Shown here: piece by piece, positions 1 through 11,901 of the stretch
Layout of the letters: each line of letters opens with the position of its first letter
Position numbering within the stretch: position 1 is the first letter of the stretch
Assembly: GCF_030445035.2 (NCBI RefSeq)
Contig: NC_080689.1
Location: 19,435,278 to 19,499,277 of the forward strand
DNA: 64,000 nt
Direction: 5' to 3'
Origin: Dasypus novemcinctus
Lineage: Eukaryota > Chordata > Mammalia > Cingulata > Dasypodidae
Translations under genes and position numbers: made by a program
Notes under the pieces: model-generated
Databases searched by the model: none
Told to the model about the DNA's origin: nothing
Seen by the model: only the letters and a program-made list of their open reading frames with translations

Positions 1-28
1 GGGAATTGAATGATAAAAATGAAGTGCA

Positions 29-439
29 GGGAAGCAGACTTGGCCCAATGGATAGGGCATCCACCTATCACATGGGAGGTCCACAGTTCAAACCCCGGGC
101 CTCCTTGACCTGTGTGGAGCTGGCCCATGTGCAGTGCTGATGTGCACAAGGAGTGCCATGCCACGTAGGGTTGTCCCCTGCAGAGTGGATCCCCATGTGC
201 AGGGAGTACACCCTGAAAGGAGAGCCGCCCAGCACGAAAGAAAGTGCAGCCTGCCAAGAATGGCGCCGTACACATGGAGAGCTGACACAGCAAGAAGATG
301 CAACAAAAAGAAACAGATTCCCAGTGCCACTGATAAGGATAGAAGTGGTCACAGAAGAACACACAGCGAATGGACACAGAGAGCAGACAACTGGGGGGTA
401 GGAAGGGGAGATAAATAAATAAATAATAAATCTTTTAAA
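29..439 (+). mobile_element. DAS-type tRNA-derived SINE
   Basis: The element starts with the GGGAAGCAG-like head, has a B-box-like GTTCAAACCCC at about 89-99, a long body ending in repeated AAAT, and a TCTTTT plus poly-A tail. It is flanked by 13-bp direct repeats with one mismatch (AAAATGAAGTGCA before, AAAATAAAGTGCA after), as expected for L1-mobilised insertion. It interrupts a plus-strand L1 ORF1. Short open frames across it are by-products of the SINE sequence. Confidence 0.9.
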
Positions 440-613
440 AAAATAAAGTGCAAGAACATATATATCATGGGAGTTTCAGAAGGAGAAGAGAATTGGAAAG
501 GGGCAAAAAGAATATTTGGGGAAATAATGGCTGAAAATTTCCCATCTCTCACAAAAGAAATAAATTTACATGTCCAAGAAACACAGCATACTCCAATCAG
601 AAGAATCTACCCA
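440..613 (+). mobile_element. L1 ORF1 fragment
   Basis: The plus strand reads as part of the L1 ORF1 protein, with an RRM-like NIYIMGVSEGEE stretch followed by the EIMAENFPSL and HVQETQHTP segments seen in other L1 copies of this window. It is the part of ORF1 just right of the SINE insertion and is too short to encode anything functional. It breaks off at about 613, where minus-strand L1 3' UTR sequence begins. Confidence 0.8.
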
Positions 614-1530
614 TTATGCATTAATTAATTTTTATAGGTTTGACAAAATATCTAATGGCCTGGATCAGTCATTAACAATACTGTACAGAACAATTCCAAT
701 GTCCTAAAAATGCCCTATGTTCTTCCCTCCCCTTCTTCTCAGTACATCTGGTAACCACATCTTTATATCATTGTTACAAGTTCTTCTTTCAGTACAATAG
801 TAATAGGTCTACTTTGGTCCATGGTTTCATTCCCCCCTAATGGTTGTTCATTCCTCAGTATTGAAGATTCTGAAATGGTGATGCCTGCTCTGCTTCAGAT
901 TGAAAGGGGACTTAGATTTTATTGGTAAATGGATGCAACTGTTTTGCTTGCAGATGTAGATACTCTTTGTTTTTTCAGGTGGGAGTTGTTCATTATCATC
1001 ATTTTGTTAGTTGTCCTGGGTGAGTCCATTGATTTGGAGAGTAGGTGTTTGCTGCAATTCTGCTGAGATTCAGGGCACAACTGGCAAATGAACAGACCAA
1101 AGATTTAAGTCTCTGGGACATAAATTTGATGAATGTAGTGCTAATTATACTTTCAAATAAAAGGGATAGAAAAATCACATGTAAGGAAATTACAAATGAG
1201 TCTAACTCTCTTACATTGGGGAAATAGGATATCATATATTACAAGATAAGGCCCACCAACATGGTGCTGAATTCATGGGGTTGTGTCCCTTGCCTATAGC
1301 ATCTGGATGTCTCTAGAGCCCTTGGGAGCACCCCTGTTTGAGGCTTTGTTTAATGTGGCAGTTAGTAATATCCACCTGAGAAGTGCATAAGCATAACCTC
1401 TAGAATGACCTCCTGACTCACTTTGAAATTGCTTAGCCATAAAAACTCTTTTGTATTTAATGTTTCCCCCTTTGAGTCAAGATCTTTTTCCAAATGCATT
1501 GCTGGTTGATGCTTGGTAATACGCTCAGTG

Positions 1531-1550
1531 CCAGGGAGGGTCATCCCTGG
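1531..1550 (-). repeat. Conserved hairpin in L1 3' UTR (copy 1)
   Basis: A perfect 7-bp inverted repeat (CCAGGGA, six-base loop, TCCCTGG). Related hairpins sit at the equivalent place in three other L1 3' UTRs of this window (about 3405-3425, 26830-26850 and 30612-30632). Confidence 0.6.
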
Positions 1551-2431
1551 GAGTTATGTCTCATCCCAGAAGGAGAAGTAGTGAGTGTATGTGCTGAGTT
1601 TGGATTAGAGAGAGGCCACATTTGAGTAATAAGGAGGTTTCCAGGAGATAACGCTTAGATAATAGATATTACTAGGTTAAGTTTCAAATTTACAAAATAA
1701 GGTTCATAAGCACAATGTTTAATATCATGGGCTTGGCATATTGGTCTGTTTTCTTTTTTTAGGCACTGCCTATGTACTCTAGAGATGTTTGCTTCTTTAT
1801 TTGAGAATGCAGCAGGACTCTCCAGGATGGAACTTAATATTTTGTTGGTTATTGTGTGGGTCTCCACCCACTGAGATGACACCCTATGACCACATGAACA
1901 CATTCATATTCCATAGAGGCATGCCCCAGGTGCACCCATCCCCACACATCCTCCCACCACTGACATCATACAACAGTGACCCTCCCCTGCCATAGCTGCC
2001 AAAAGAACACTACCACAACTGTATTCTCAACCATAGTCCTCAACCTCCCAGAATTCACCTGTTCCTTCCCCTAACCCTCCCACCATCTCCAAGGGTAGCC
2101 CAATCCACCTCCCAAATCTCATTCACAATCACACTCCAGGACTATTGATCCCACTCACATTTCTGTACCACCATCACCCCCATCCACTGCCATACCACTT
2201 TACTCAACATAAGGTCTTTGAGATTTATCCATGCTGTTGGCTGTATCAGTACTTCATTCCTTTTTGCAGCTTAGTAATATTCCATCATATGTATATACCA
2301 CATGTTGTTCATCCATTGATGGACACTTTCCAACTTTTGGTAATTGTGAATAATGCTGCTCTTAACATTAGTGTGCTTATATCTGTTTATGTCCCTGCTT
2401 TCAGTAATTCTGGATATATACCCAATGGTGG

Positions 2432-3058
2432 TGTAGCAATTTGATATGGTTCATGAATTCCAAAAATAGATATTGGATTATGTTCATAAACTGGTGTGTA
2501 CCTGGGCATGATTAAATTATGATTAGAGCTTTGATTGGGCTGTCAGTAGGGTGTTGAGTCCCCACTCCTTGGTGGGTGGGGACTCACAGATAAAGGGCAT
2601 GGCAAAGGACAGAATTGGAGTTTTGATGCTGGAGTTTTGAGCTGGATCCTTGGAAGTGAACACACAGGAGAAGAACACAGAGGAATAGAGACAGTTCCTT
2701 AGATGCAGCAGAAGCCCTGGGGAGAGAGACAGAGCCAGTCAACTATAGTCTACACCTGGTCTTGTGGAGAGAGGCAAAGCCTCAAGAGCCTCATAGTCTA
2801 TAGCTGACCTTGTAGAGAAAAACAAAGGAGTTGAGTCCAGAGAAATGAACACCAGGAAGAGAGAAACCCAGGAGGCCTGTACCCTTGCAGACACTGACAG
2901 CCATCTTGCTCCAATATGTGGCAACGGACTTTGGTGAGGGAAGTAACTTATGCTTTATGACCTGGTAACTGTAAGCTTCTACCCCAAATAAATACCCTTT
3001 ATAGAAACCAACCAATTTCTGGTATTTTGCATCAGCCCCCCTTTGGCTAACTAATACA
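2432..3058 (+). mobile_element. Solo LTR, ERVL-like, with 5-bp TSD
   Basis: The element begins TGTAGCAATTTGATATGG and ends AATACA, so it has TG...CA ends. It is flanked by perfect 5-bp repeats GGTGG at 2427-2431 and 3059-3063. A TATA-like GATAAAGG lies near 2587 and AATAAA at 2987-2992, giving a U3-R-U5 order on the plus strand. It splits L1 ORF2 cleanly: the ORF2 sequence resumes right after the second GGTGG. A related copy is at 47354-47831. A 5-bp TSD fits ERVL-class elements, but the family name is my inference. Confidence 0.85.
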
Positions 3059-3118
3059 GGTGGGATTGCTGGATCATATGACAATTCTATAGTTAGCTTC
3101 CAGAGGAACTGCCAAAAC

Positions 3119-4010
3119 AAGGCCCACTGACAGAGTGCTGAATTCCTAAGATTGTCTGCCCTGCCTAGAGTGTCTAGATGTCTCTAGAGCCCTCAGGTGC
3201 CCCCACTGTTTGAGGCACTGTTTACTGTGGCAATAAATGAGATCTTGCTGAGACATGTATAAGTGTAATCTCTGGAATGACCTCCCAACTCATTTTGAAA
3301 TCTCTTAGCCATAAAAACCCATTTGTATTTTATATTTCTTCCTTTTGATCAAGGTCTTTTTCCAAAGGCATCACTGGTTAGTGTTTGGTAATAATCTCTC
3401 AGTCCCAGGGAGGGTCATCCCCAGGAGTCATGTCCCATGCTGGGGGAAAGGTAGTGAATTTCTGTGCTGACTTTGGCTTAGAGAGAGGCCACATTTGAGC
3501 AACAAGGAGGCTTTCAAGAATTAACTCTTAGGCAGTATATAATACTAAGCTAAGTTTCAATTTATTGAGAAAAGGTTCATAATTACAATTATCAATATCA
3601 AGGGCCTACATAATGGTCTTTCTTCCTCCTCCCCATGTACTTGGGGAACTCTTGCCACTCTATTAGAGAATGTAGAAGTTCCCAGGATGGGAATTCAATA
3701 TTCTTTGGTTATTGTGTGGGTCTCCTCCCACCGAGTCAATGCCCCATGACCACTTGAACATATTTATATGCTATAGAGGCCTGCCCCATGTACACCCCTC
3801 CCCACACATTTCCCCATCACTGACACCCCACACCAGTGATTCTCCTCTGCTACAGTTGTGACTTTCTGTGATCCAAAACTTCCCCAAAAATAAAGCTAAA
3901 AAAAAAAAAAATAAGAAAATAAAATCATCATAATAAAATATAAAAAATAAAAAGAATTTTAAAAATAAAGGTAAAAATAACACATAAAAAATGAAGTACA
4001 ATTAAATTTT
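3119..4010 (-). mobile_element. L1 3' UTR fragment with A-rich end
   Basis: This repeats the 3' UTR blocks seen at about 1249-2000 (for example GGCCCACTGACAGAGTGCTG against GGCCCACCAACATGGTGCTG), so it belongs to a second L1 copy or a rearranged duplicate. It carries a hairpin related to copy 1 at 3405-3425. The right end, 3895-4010, is A-rich low-complexity DNA. No coding content is visible. Confidence 0.65.
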
Positions 4011-4093
4011 TTTCAATGTTTCTTTCATCACCTCAAGATCCGCTATCTTTTACATATAGTGACGATTTCTTCCATATGATCCCCCCAGTGTCT
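4011..4093 (-). mobile_element. Short L1 ORF1 remnant
   Basis: The stretch resembles the ORF1 coiled-coil region seen at 16040-16110 in the neighbouring L1 (shared CACC-AAGATC-GTTATCTTT pattern). It looks like the target into which the next L1 inserted, since a poly-T run (its 3' poly-A tail) follows at about 4094. Confidence 0.5.
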
Positions 4094-6322
4094 TTTTTTT
4101 CTCTTTATCTTCAAAGAAGATTTAGGTTACAGAAAAGTCACATAGACAATATAGGGGATTCTCATACACCCAACCCTCTTTCCCTCTCTCCCTCTCCCCC
4201 ATGAATAACCATTTACATGTGTATGGTACATTGGTTACAACAACTGATATACAAAAATTGAAGCATTGCCACTAACCATGGTCAATGGTTTACATTATGG
4301 TTTACATTTTGTGCTGTACACTTTTATAGGTTTTGACAACATTTAAATGTCCTGTATCCATCATTGCAAGATTAAGCAGAACAATTCCAATGTCCTAGGT
4401 TCCATCTATTCTATTCTTCTCTTCCCCTCCCCTCAGAACCTATGGTAACCACTAAGTTTCAGTTTTTTGAAGAATAAGGTTCACAGTTACATGCAATAAT
4501 ATTGAAGCCTTGACATATTGGTCTGTCTTCATATAGGCAGTGCCTATATTCTTGAGAGATTCTTGCCCCTCTGATTGAAAACATGTCAGGACTCCCCAGG
4601 ATGGGATTTTAATATTTTCTTGTTTATTTTGTGGGTCTCCAACCATTGAGATAACACATTATGACAAGACAAACACTTTCATATTCCGTAGAAGCATGCC
4701 CCAAGTGCATTCTAGACTACATACACCCCCACCACTGATGCCCTGCACCAATAACCCTCCCCTGCCATATTTGCCAGATTATTCCCACCATTGTAGTTTA
4801 ACCACCGACCTACAGATCACAAACCACAGCCCCTCCCCCAGTTCCATAGACAGTCCAACCCAACCCCCCACCATATGCCCCCTCACATACCAGCACCATT
4901 GAACCCATCACATCACTGTACCACTATCACCCCCATCTACTGCCCAGCCACCCTCTTCCACTTTATCATAAATTTTGCCTTTATTGAGCATTGGCTCACT
5001 GCTCTCTACTCCCTTTCTGTCTCCTGATAACCTGTCTTCCAGACTCTAGCTAGCTCTGTAAGTCTGCTCAAATTACTTAAGTCACATCAGTGAGGTCATG
5101 AAATATTTGTCCTTCAGGGACTGGCTTACTTCACTCAACATAAGGTCTTAAAGATTCTTCCATGTTGTCCCATGTGTTAATACTGCATTCCTTCTTACAG
5201 CTGAGTAATACGCCATTGTATGTATATACCACAATTTGCTTATCCATTCATTTGTTGATGGATATTTGAGTTGCTTCCAACTTTTCGCAATAGTGAATAA
5301 TGCTGCTCTGAACACTGGTTGGATATTTCTGTTTGTTTCCCTGCTTTCAATTCTTCAGGGAACATAAGTGGAATTGCTGGATCATATGGGAGTTCTATAG
5401 TTAGCTTCCTGAGGAACCACGGAATTGTTCTCCACAATGGCTGCACCATTCTACATTCTACATTCTACATTCTACACAATGGCTGCACCATTCTACATTT
5501 AATAGCCATTAGATGGCTATTAAAAACAAAGAACTACAAGTGCTCAGTGGAGATTTCCCTTTCCTTCACATCCTCTCCAACACTTGTAGTTCTCTGTTTT
5601 TAATAGCCATCTAATAGATCTAATCGATGTAAGATGACATCTCATTGTAGTTTTTATTTGCATTTCCTTAATAGCCAGTGATGCTGAGCATCTTTTCATG
5701 TGCTTTTTAGCCATTTGTATTTCTACTTTGAAGAAGTGCTTATTCAAATCCTTGCCTATTTTTAAAATGGGATGTTTGCCTTTTTCTTCTTGAGGTGTAG
5801 AATTTCTCCATATTGCTGGATACTAGGCCCTTATCAGGTAAGTGGTTACCAAATATTATCTCCCACTGAGTAGGCTGCCTTTTCATTTTCTTGACAAACT
5901 CCTTTGAAGTGCAAAAGTTTTTTAATTTTGAGCGGGTCCCACTTATCTATTTTTTCTTTCATTATGCGTGTTTTGGGTGTAAAGTTTGTGAAAACATTTC
6001 CTACTACAAGATCTCACTGATCCTTCCCTAATTTATCTTCTTGGAGCTTTATGGTCTTGGCTCTTGTATTTTAGGCCTTTGATTCATCTTGAGTTAATAT
6101 TTGTATAGGCTATGAGATTATGATCCTCTATCATTCTTTTGGATATGGACATTGAGTTCTCTAAGCACCATTTATTGAAGAGACCATTCTGTCCCAGTTG
6201 AGTGGGCTTGTTGGCCTTATCAAATATCAGTTTGACTATACATGCAAGGTTCTATATCAGAACTCTCAGTTTGGTTCCATTGGTCAGTATATCTATCCTT
6301 GTTCCAATATCATGCAGTTTGA

Positions 6323-6527
6323 TTTTTTTAGGAGGCACCACGGATTGAACCAGGGCTTTGTACATGGGAAGCAGGTGCTCAACCACTGAGCTACATCTGC
6401 TCCCCAATGAGAGTTGATTTTTACATTTGTTTTGTTTGTTTGTTTTTAGGAGGTACCAGGGATCAAACCTGGGAACTGATACATGGGAAGCATCACTCAA
6501 CCACTGGAGTTACATCTGCTCCCCACC
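6323..6527 (-). mobile_element. Pair of short tRNA-head SINEs inserted together
   Basis: Two short heads (about 6328-6405 and 6445-6524) each end on the plus strand with ACATCTGCTCCCC and begin with AGGAGGCACC or AGGAGGTACC, which is the reverse complement of the tRNA-like head. The pair is bracketed by CATGCAGTTTGA (6311-6322) and CATGCAGTTTTGA (from 6528), so L1 sequence is continuous on both sides. This suggests one insertion of a dimer or a second insertion into the tail of the first. Confidence 0.7.
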
Positions 6528-7795
6528 ATGCAGTTTTGACCACTGTAGCTTAGTAGTCTGCTTTAAAACCAGCTACTGTGATTCCCCCAATTTCATTTTT
6601 CTTTTTCAAAATGTTTTTGGCTATTCAGGGCCTCTTACTCTTCCAAATAAATTTTCTAATTAGCTTTTCCAACTCAGAAGAAAATGCTTTTGCAATTTTT
6701 ATTGGGATTGCATTAAATCTATAAATGAATTTGGGTAGGACAGACACCTGAATGATAGTTAGTCTTCCAGTCCATGAACATGGAATATTCTTCCATTTAT
6801 TTAGGTCTTCTTTGATTTCCTTTAACAATGATGGGTAGCTTTCTTTGTACAAGTCCTTTACATCTTTATTTAAGTTTATTCCACGGTATTTGATCACTTT
6901 AGTTGCTATTGTAAATGGAATTTTTTTCTTGATTTCCATCTCAGATTGCTCATTATTGTATTCAGAAATACTACTGATTTTTGCATGTTAATCTTATATC
7001 CTGCCACTTTACTGAACTTGTTTATCAGCTCTAGAAGCTTTGTTGTAGATTTGTCAGGGCTTTCTATGTATAGGATCATGTCATCTGTAAGTAATGAATT
7101 TTTTACCTCTTCCTTTCCAAATTTGTGCTTTTCATATCTTTTTCTTGCCTACATGCTCATGCAAGTATTTCTAACACAATGTTAAATAAGAGTGGTGACA
7201 GTGGGCATCCTTGTCTTGTTCCATATCTTAGAGGGAAAGTCTTTAGCATTTCACTATTGAATATGATGTTAGCTGTGGGTTTTTCATACATACTCTTTAT
7301 CATGTTCAGGAAGTTTCCTTCTATTCATATCTTTTGAAGTGTTTATATCAAGAAAGAATGTTGTATTTTGTTTAATGCCTTTTCTGCATTGGAGAGATGA
7401 TCATGTGATTTTTTTCCCTTTGATCTGTTAATATGGTGTATTACATTAATTAATTTTCTTACATTGAACCATCCTTGCATACCTGGGATGAAAGCCACTT
7501 GATCATGGTGTATAATTCAATTGATGTGTTGTTGGATTCAATTAGCAGGTATTTTGTTGAGGGTTTTTGCATCTAAGTTCATTAGTGAGATTGGTCTGTA
7601 GTTTTCTTTTTTGCAGTGTCTTTATGTGGCTTTGGTATTAGGGTGATGTTGGCATTATAGAATAAGTTAGGTAATGTCCCTTCCTCTTCAATTTTTGGAA
7701 GAATTTGAACAGGATTAGTATTAGTTCTTTCTGGAATAATTGGTAGAATTCACCTGTGAAGCTATCTGGTCCTGGACTTTTCTTGGTTGGGAGGT

Positions 7796-8029
7796 TTTGT
7801 TTTGTTTTGTTTTTTAAAGATTTATCATTTATTTATTTATCACCTCCTTGCCACTTACTCGCTGTCTGCTCTGTGTGTCCATTCACAGCACATCACCTTG
7901 ATGTGCCAGCTCTCTCAGCTCTCCACAGGCACGGGCCAGCTTGCCTTCACAAGGAGGCCCTGGGAATCAAACCCAGGGCCTCCCATATGGTGAATGGGAG
8001 CCCAATCACTTGAGCCACATCCACTTCCC
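7796..8029 (-). mobile_element. DAS-type SINE, minus strand
   Basis: It reads as T-rich tail, SINE body and then a reversed tRNA-like head ending GAGCCACATCCACTTCCC. L1 ORF2 sequence resumes immediately afterwards at TGATGACTAATTC. The short body is a truncated or older family member. Confidence 0.8.
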
Positions 8030-8346
8030 ATGATGACTAATTCAATCTCATTACTTGTGATTGGTCTGTTGAGTTCTTCTGGTTCTTCTTTCACCAATGT
8101 AGGTTGCTTGTGTATTTTTAGAAATTCATTTATTTCATATAAATTGTCCATCTTGGCATACAATTTTTCAAAGTATCCTCTTGCAATATTCTTTATTTCT
8201 GTGGGGTCAGTGGTGATATCCCTTCTCTCATTTCTGATTTTAGTTGTTTGCATCTTCTCTCTTTTTTTCTTTGTTAGTCTAGCTAAGGGTTTATCAATTT
8301 TATTAATTTTTCTAAAAAGAACCAGCTTTTGGTTTTATTCTTTTTT

Positions 8347-8724
8347 TCCCAAGAATTATTTTTATTTATTTATTTCTCCCCACCCCCTCATTGTTTGCAT
8401 TTGCTGTGTCTGTTTGTTGTGTGCTGGTCTTATTTTTGTTAGGAAGCACTGGGAACCAAACCTGGGACCTCCCATGTGGAGGGAGGCACCTAATCGCTTG
8501 AGTCACCTCTGCTCCCTGCTTTGTTGTATCTCTCATTACATTTTCCTCTGTATGTCTCTTATTGTGTCATCTTGCCATGCCAGCCTGCTGCTTCAGCTCA
8601 CTCTGCCAGTTGGTTGCGTCAGCTCACTGTCTTGCTCAACTACTTTAGGAGGCACTTGGAACTGAACCCAGACCTCCCATGTGGTAGGTAGGAGCTCAAT
8701 CACTTGAGCCACATCAGCTTCCCT
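8347..8724 (-). mobile_element. Two-headed SINE, minus strand
   Basis: Two separate reversed tRNA-like heads are visible, one ending GAGTCACCTCTGCTCCC at about 8515 and one ending GAGCCACATCAGCTTCCC at 8723, joined by a linker rich in TCTCATT and TGTGTCATCTTG motifs. Similar TATTCTTTTTT sequences flank it (about 8335 and 8724), consistent with one insertion of a composite unit. The retrocopy poly-A tail starts directly after it. Confidence 0.75.
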
Positions 8725-8726
8725 AT

Positions 8727-11042
8727 TCTTTTTTTTTTTCTGTTAAACTGCTTTTATTTTAGGCTTCACAGTTATCACTAGCATCAGGATGAACCTCTTA
8801 AAAAAAATTAAACAAAATCTAACACCCCAGCCTCAAAGTCATTTCTAGTCTTAAATAACTTGGAAGTTATTTAAATTAAGATATATAGCCTCTACAATGG
8901 GGTGCTGTCTAGAAGTCAGGAAGAAAAACAATTAAAAAGGCCTGTTAATGTGAAATGATGACAAAGCTGTGTGTTTTCAAAGGCCCCACAATTGGTATTT
9001 TCAGGAGCTATAAAAATACACACTCATTGTGTTTTCTTTTTTTTTTTTTGCTTCTATTATTTATTATAACATATACCTTTAACTGCTTAGAAAAACATTG
9101 TATATATTTCCATATATAGATATAAATTTCCACATGGAATAAAATAAACATCTTTTGAATAAAAAAATAGGGGCAAAGGGGTCCACTTAGGATAGAGGGA
9201 AACAAGTTAAATGAACAAACAGACAAATCCAGAAGGTGAAACATCCTACTACACAAATGATTCAGTTTTTAAAGCAAGTCAGTGCCATGGGGGAAAGTGG
9301 GGAGAAGGGGGCTTCCTCTAGATTGAGATTAAAGAGATACATCAATAAGATGTGATGGACAGACTTCATATGGAACCTGATTGGAGCAGACTTATGTACA
9401 AAGGCATTCTTGACCTTCAGGCTAATTTGATTTTGGCTAAGTATTAGATAATACCAAGGAATCATGGTTTATTTTGTTAGGTATGATAATGGCATTGTGG
9501 TTTATGTAAGAAAATGACCATATTTCTATAGATACTTACTGAAGGATAGAGAGGTGAAATGATCTGCAATCTGGGATTTGCTTTTAAATATTTACTTTAG
9601 CAAAGAAAAAGGAAAAGGGAGGTATATGAGATAACTGGGGGGGGGGGGGGGAATCTTGGTAATTGTTAAATCTGGTGATTAGTACATAGGGCTTCAGTTT
9701 ACAATTCATTCTATTTTTGAATGAGTAAACTTTTTCATTTTAAAAAGTTCAAATTGAGGCATGAACTAAATATCATTGGTAATAAAAGTTCTTAAAATAA
9801 AATCTCCCACATTTATAAGATAGGAAAGAGTTTACAAATACACACAACTTTTCCTTTTCCTTTGAAAATAATTCTCTCAAAGAAGTAGAAGTTCTAATGT
9901 AAAGCTCTGTGTCCGCTGGCACTCGTAAGGGCTGTACACGCTATACCCACAGGCCAAACTGGCTGTACCAACAGAACCAGCCAAGAACTGGCTTCAGAGG
10001 GCTCAGGCTCCTCTTCATGTTCCTATACCGTTTCTCAGGTTTGAGGCAGGAGGAGAGGGTTAGAGAGGGGACAGTTTGATTGTTGTAACATACAGTGATT
10101 TTTCTGGCTTCTGACATGAGATGGTTTACAAAGATGATCCCTACTAAATCCTTACACCATAATGCTTCAAGGGACTAACACATATTCCTTGAATGGATAT
10201 AAATTATTTTAAGCTACGTTATAATTTCATCAGTAAGTACGTCCTGAGTTCCTTCAAAGAACACTGTAACTGAAACTTTCAAAACTAAATTACTTATATT
10301 CCTTCTCACTCTTGTCACTGACATACAGATTAAGTATTGCTCATTAAAGAGCTAATATTGAAGGTGTTTCTGGTTCAGTGTCTACAGACCCATGAGTTCA
10401 GGGGCCACAACATGTAAATGATGAGGAAAACGACGTGAGTTTATCCTTAACTCAGTGAGTCAAATAAGGACCTGGCAAGGTCACTGTGACAGTATATCCT
10501 TTTACTGTCCCACCTTCCTGGAAACCACAGTCAAGAAGCATGTCCTCTCCTTCAATTCCATATCTGAAAAGTAGATGAAACATACAAAGACAGCTCACCA
10601 AATTTTTGCGACTTTTATAATCCAATAAATTAAAAAGTAAGAAGAGTTAAAATCCAGATCAGCTTTAGTTCCATCAGAATTGTTATCAAAGATTAAAACT
10701 CTTTACCTGAAGAATTCGTATTTCCTTTTCCACCTTATAACTACTTTCCAACACAAAGCATCTGGAAAGTCACCATAACTTCTTGATTACTGGATTATAA
10801 AATGCATGACTATCTGCCCCCCATCTTAATTTCTGATCTTTAAGAATCCCACTTCTCTTTTTGAATATTAGTGATATAATTACTTGGATTGGTTTACTTT
10901 ATTTTTATTTATTTTATTTATTTTATTTTATTCATTTTGTAAAAATATTACATTCAAAAAATATGAGGGTTTACTTTATGTCTGCATTTAAATGTAATGA
11001 AAAATACCCCATCTCGAATTCAAATAACTTTGTACTGAAGCA
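8727..11042 (-). pseudogene. Probable 3' UTR of the PCBD2 retrocopy
   Basis: Read on the minus strand, this follows the PCBD2-like coding remnant without a break and ends with AATAAA (plus-strand TTTATT at 8753-8758) some 15 bases before a poly-A tail (plus-strand T run at 8729-8739). That is the signature of a retroposed mRNA. It has no SINE or L1 sequence that I can see, only an internal T run at 9041-9050 and a 12-base G run at about 9639-9650. I infer 3' UTR from position; I did not align it to a PCBD2 transcript. Confidence 0.6.
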
Positions 11043-11501
11043 CTAATTGTACCCTGCCTTCAAATGAGATGTGTATAAGATTTTGCATGCATTTTGGAAG
11101 AAATCATAGAGAGCAGCTGCTTTTTCAATAAACTGGGCCAGTGTCACATCCCTTTTGGTCAGTCCACCGCAGTTGTGTGAGGTGACAGTTATCTGGACCT
11201 TGTTGTATACATTGAACCATTCTGGGTGATGATTCATCTTCTCTCCTTGTAGGGCAACTCCGCACATAAAGCCAAATGCCTGATTAAAGTTTTTAAATGA
11301 GAATTCTTTGTACATGGCATTTCTCTCACTTAATTCCGACCATGCTGCTGCTTTAAGGTCAAGTATGACTTGGTTCCTCTCCTCTGCTGTCAACCAGTGA
11401 GCATCTGCTGACACGGCCGCAAGGCTTGTGTCCCGGCGCCGCAGCGCCCCCAACAGGCCCCGCGTGGCCCCGCGCGCCCGCAGGGCCGCCGCCCTGGCCA
11501 C
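11043..11501 (-). pseudogene. PCBD2: PCBD2 processed retrocopy (pterin-4a-carbinolamine dehydratase 2)
   Basis: The frame encodes a protein recognisable as PCBD2/DCOH2, the pterin-4a-carbinolamine dehydratase that recycles tetrahydrobiopterin and acts as an HNF1 dimerisation cofactor. Visible hallmarks are [23 protein letters not shown], the catalytic-type [16 protein letters not shown] stretch with its paired histidines, and [11 protein letters not shown]. The normal gene has introns; here the frame is continuous and a poly-A-tailed 3' UTR follows, so it is a retrocopy inside an L1. The first codon at 11499-11501 is GTG, not ATG, so the canonical start is absent; the first in-frame methionine lies well inside the protein. 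The frame runs 152 residues against about 130 in the family: close to the expected stop it reads through into 3' UTR-like sequence, which points to an indel. It is most likely a pseudogene, although the core frame is open. Confidence 0.85.
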
Positions 11502-11901
11502 CCTCCAAGGGCTGCCCCCTTTGTGTTTTCTAAACCTATTAATTCTTTCTAATTTTAAAAATTCTGAATGTCGTTTAATTCTGCTCTAACTTTTGTTATT
11601 TCCTTCTTTCTGCTTGCTTTGGGAATAGTTTGTTCTTTTTCTAGTTCCTCAATATGTGCAGTTAGTTCTTTGATTTTAGCTCTTTCTTATTTTTTAAGGT
11701 AGACCTTTAGTGCTATAAATTTCCCCTCCATCACTGATTTAGCACATCCCATAAATTTTGATATGTTATGATCTCATTTTCATTTGCTTTGAGGAAGGTA
11801 GTTAATGATTTCTCTGACAGTTTCCTTCTTGATCCACTGATTAAGAGTGTGTTGTTTAACTTCCATACATTTGTGCCTATTCCAGTTCTCCATCCACTAT
11901 T

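Larger units (their letters stand above)
632..3118 (-). mobile_element. L1 fragment: 3' UTR and C-terminal end of ORF2
   Basis: From about 632 to 2190 the sequence is the long 3' UTR of a minus-strand L1, recognisable because the same blocks recur near 3121, 4322, 14900 and in the full-length L1 at 25725-28278. From about 2190 rightward it is the C-terminal end of ORF2 (the region of the usual TSD-side motif TATTCCATCATATGTATATA). The extreme 3' end is missing on the left and the copy breaks at 3118. A solo LTR interrupts ORF2 at 2432-3058. No usable reading frame survives. Confidence 0.8.

Noticed and set aside
7994..8665. 223-codon plus-strand open frame
   Set aside because: It is antisense to L1 ORF2 and to two SINEs and is not a protein of its own.
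8727..11501. Single-exon functional host gene
   Set aside because: The PCBD2-like frame lacks an ATG, extends past its normal end, and is followed by a poly-A tail inside an L1, all as in a processed pseudogene.
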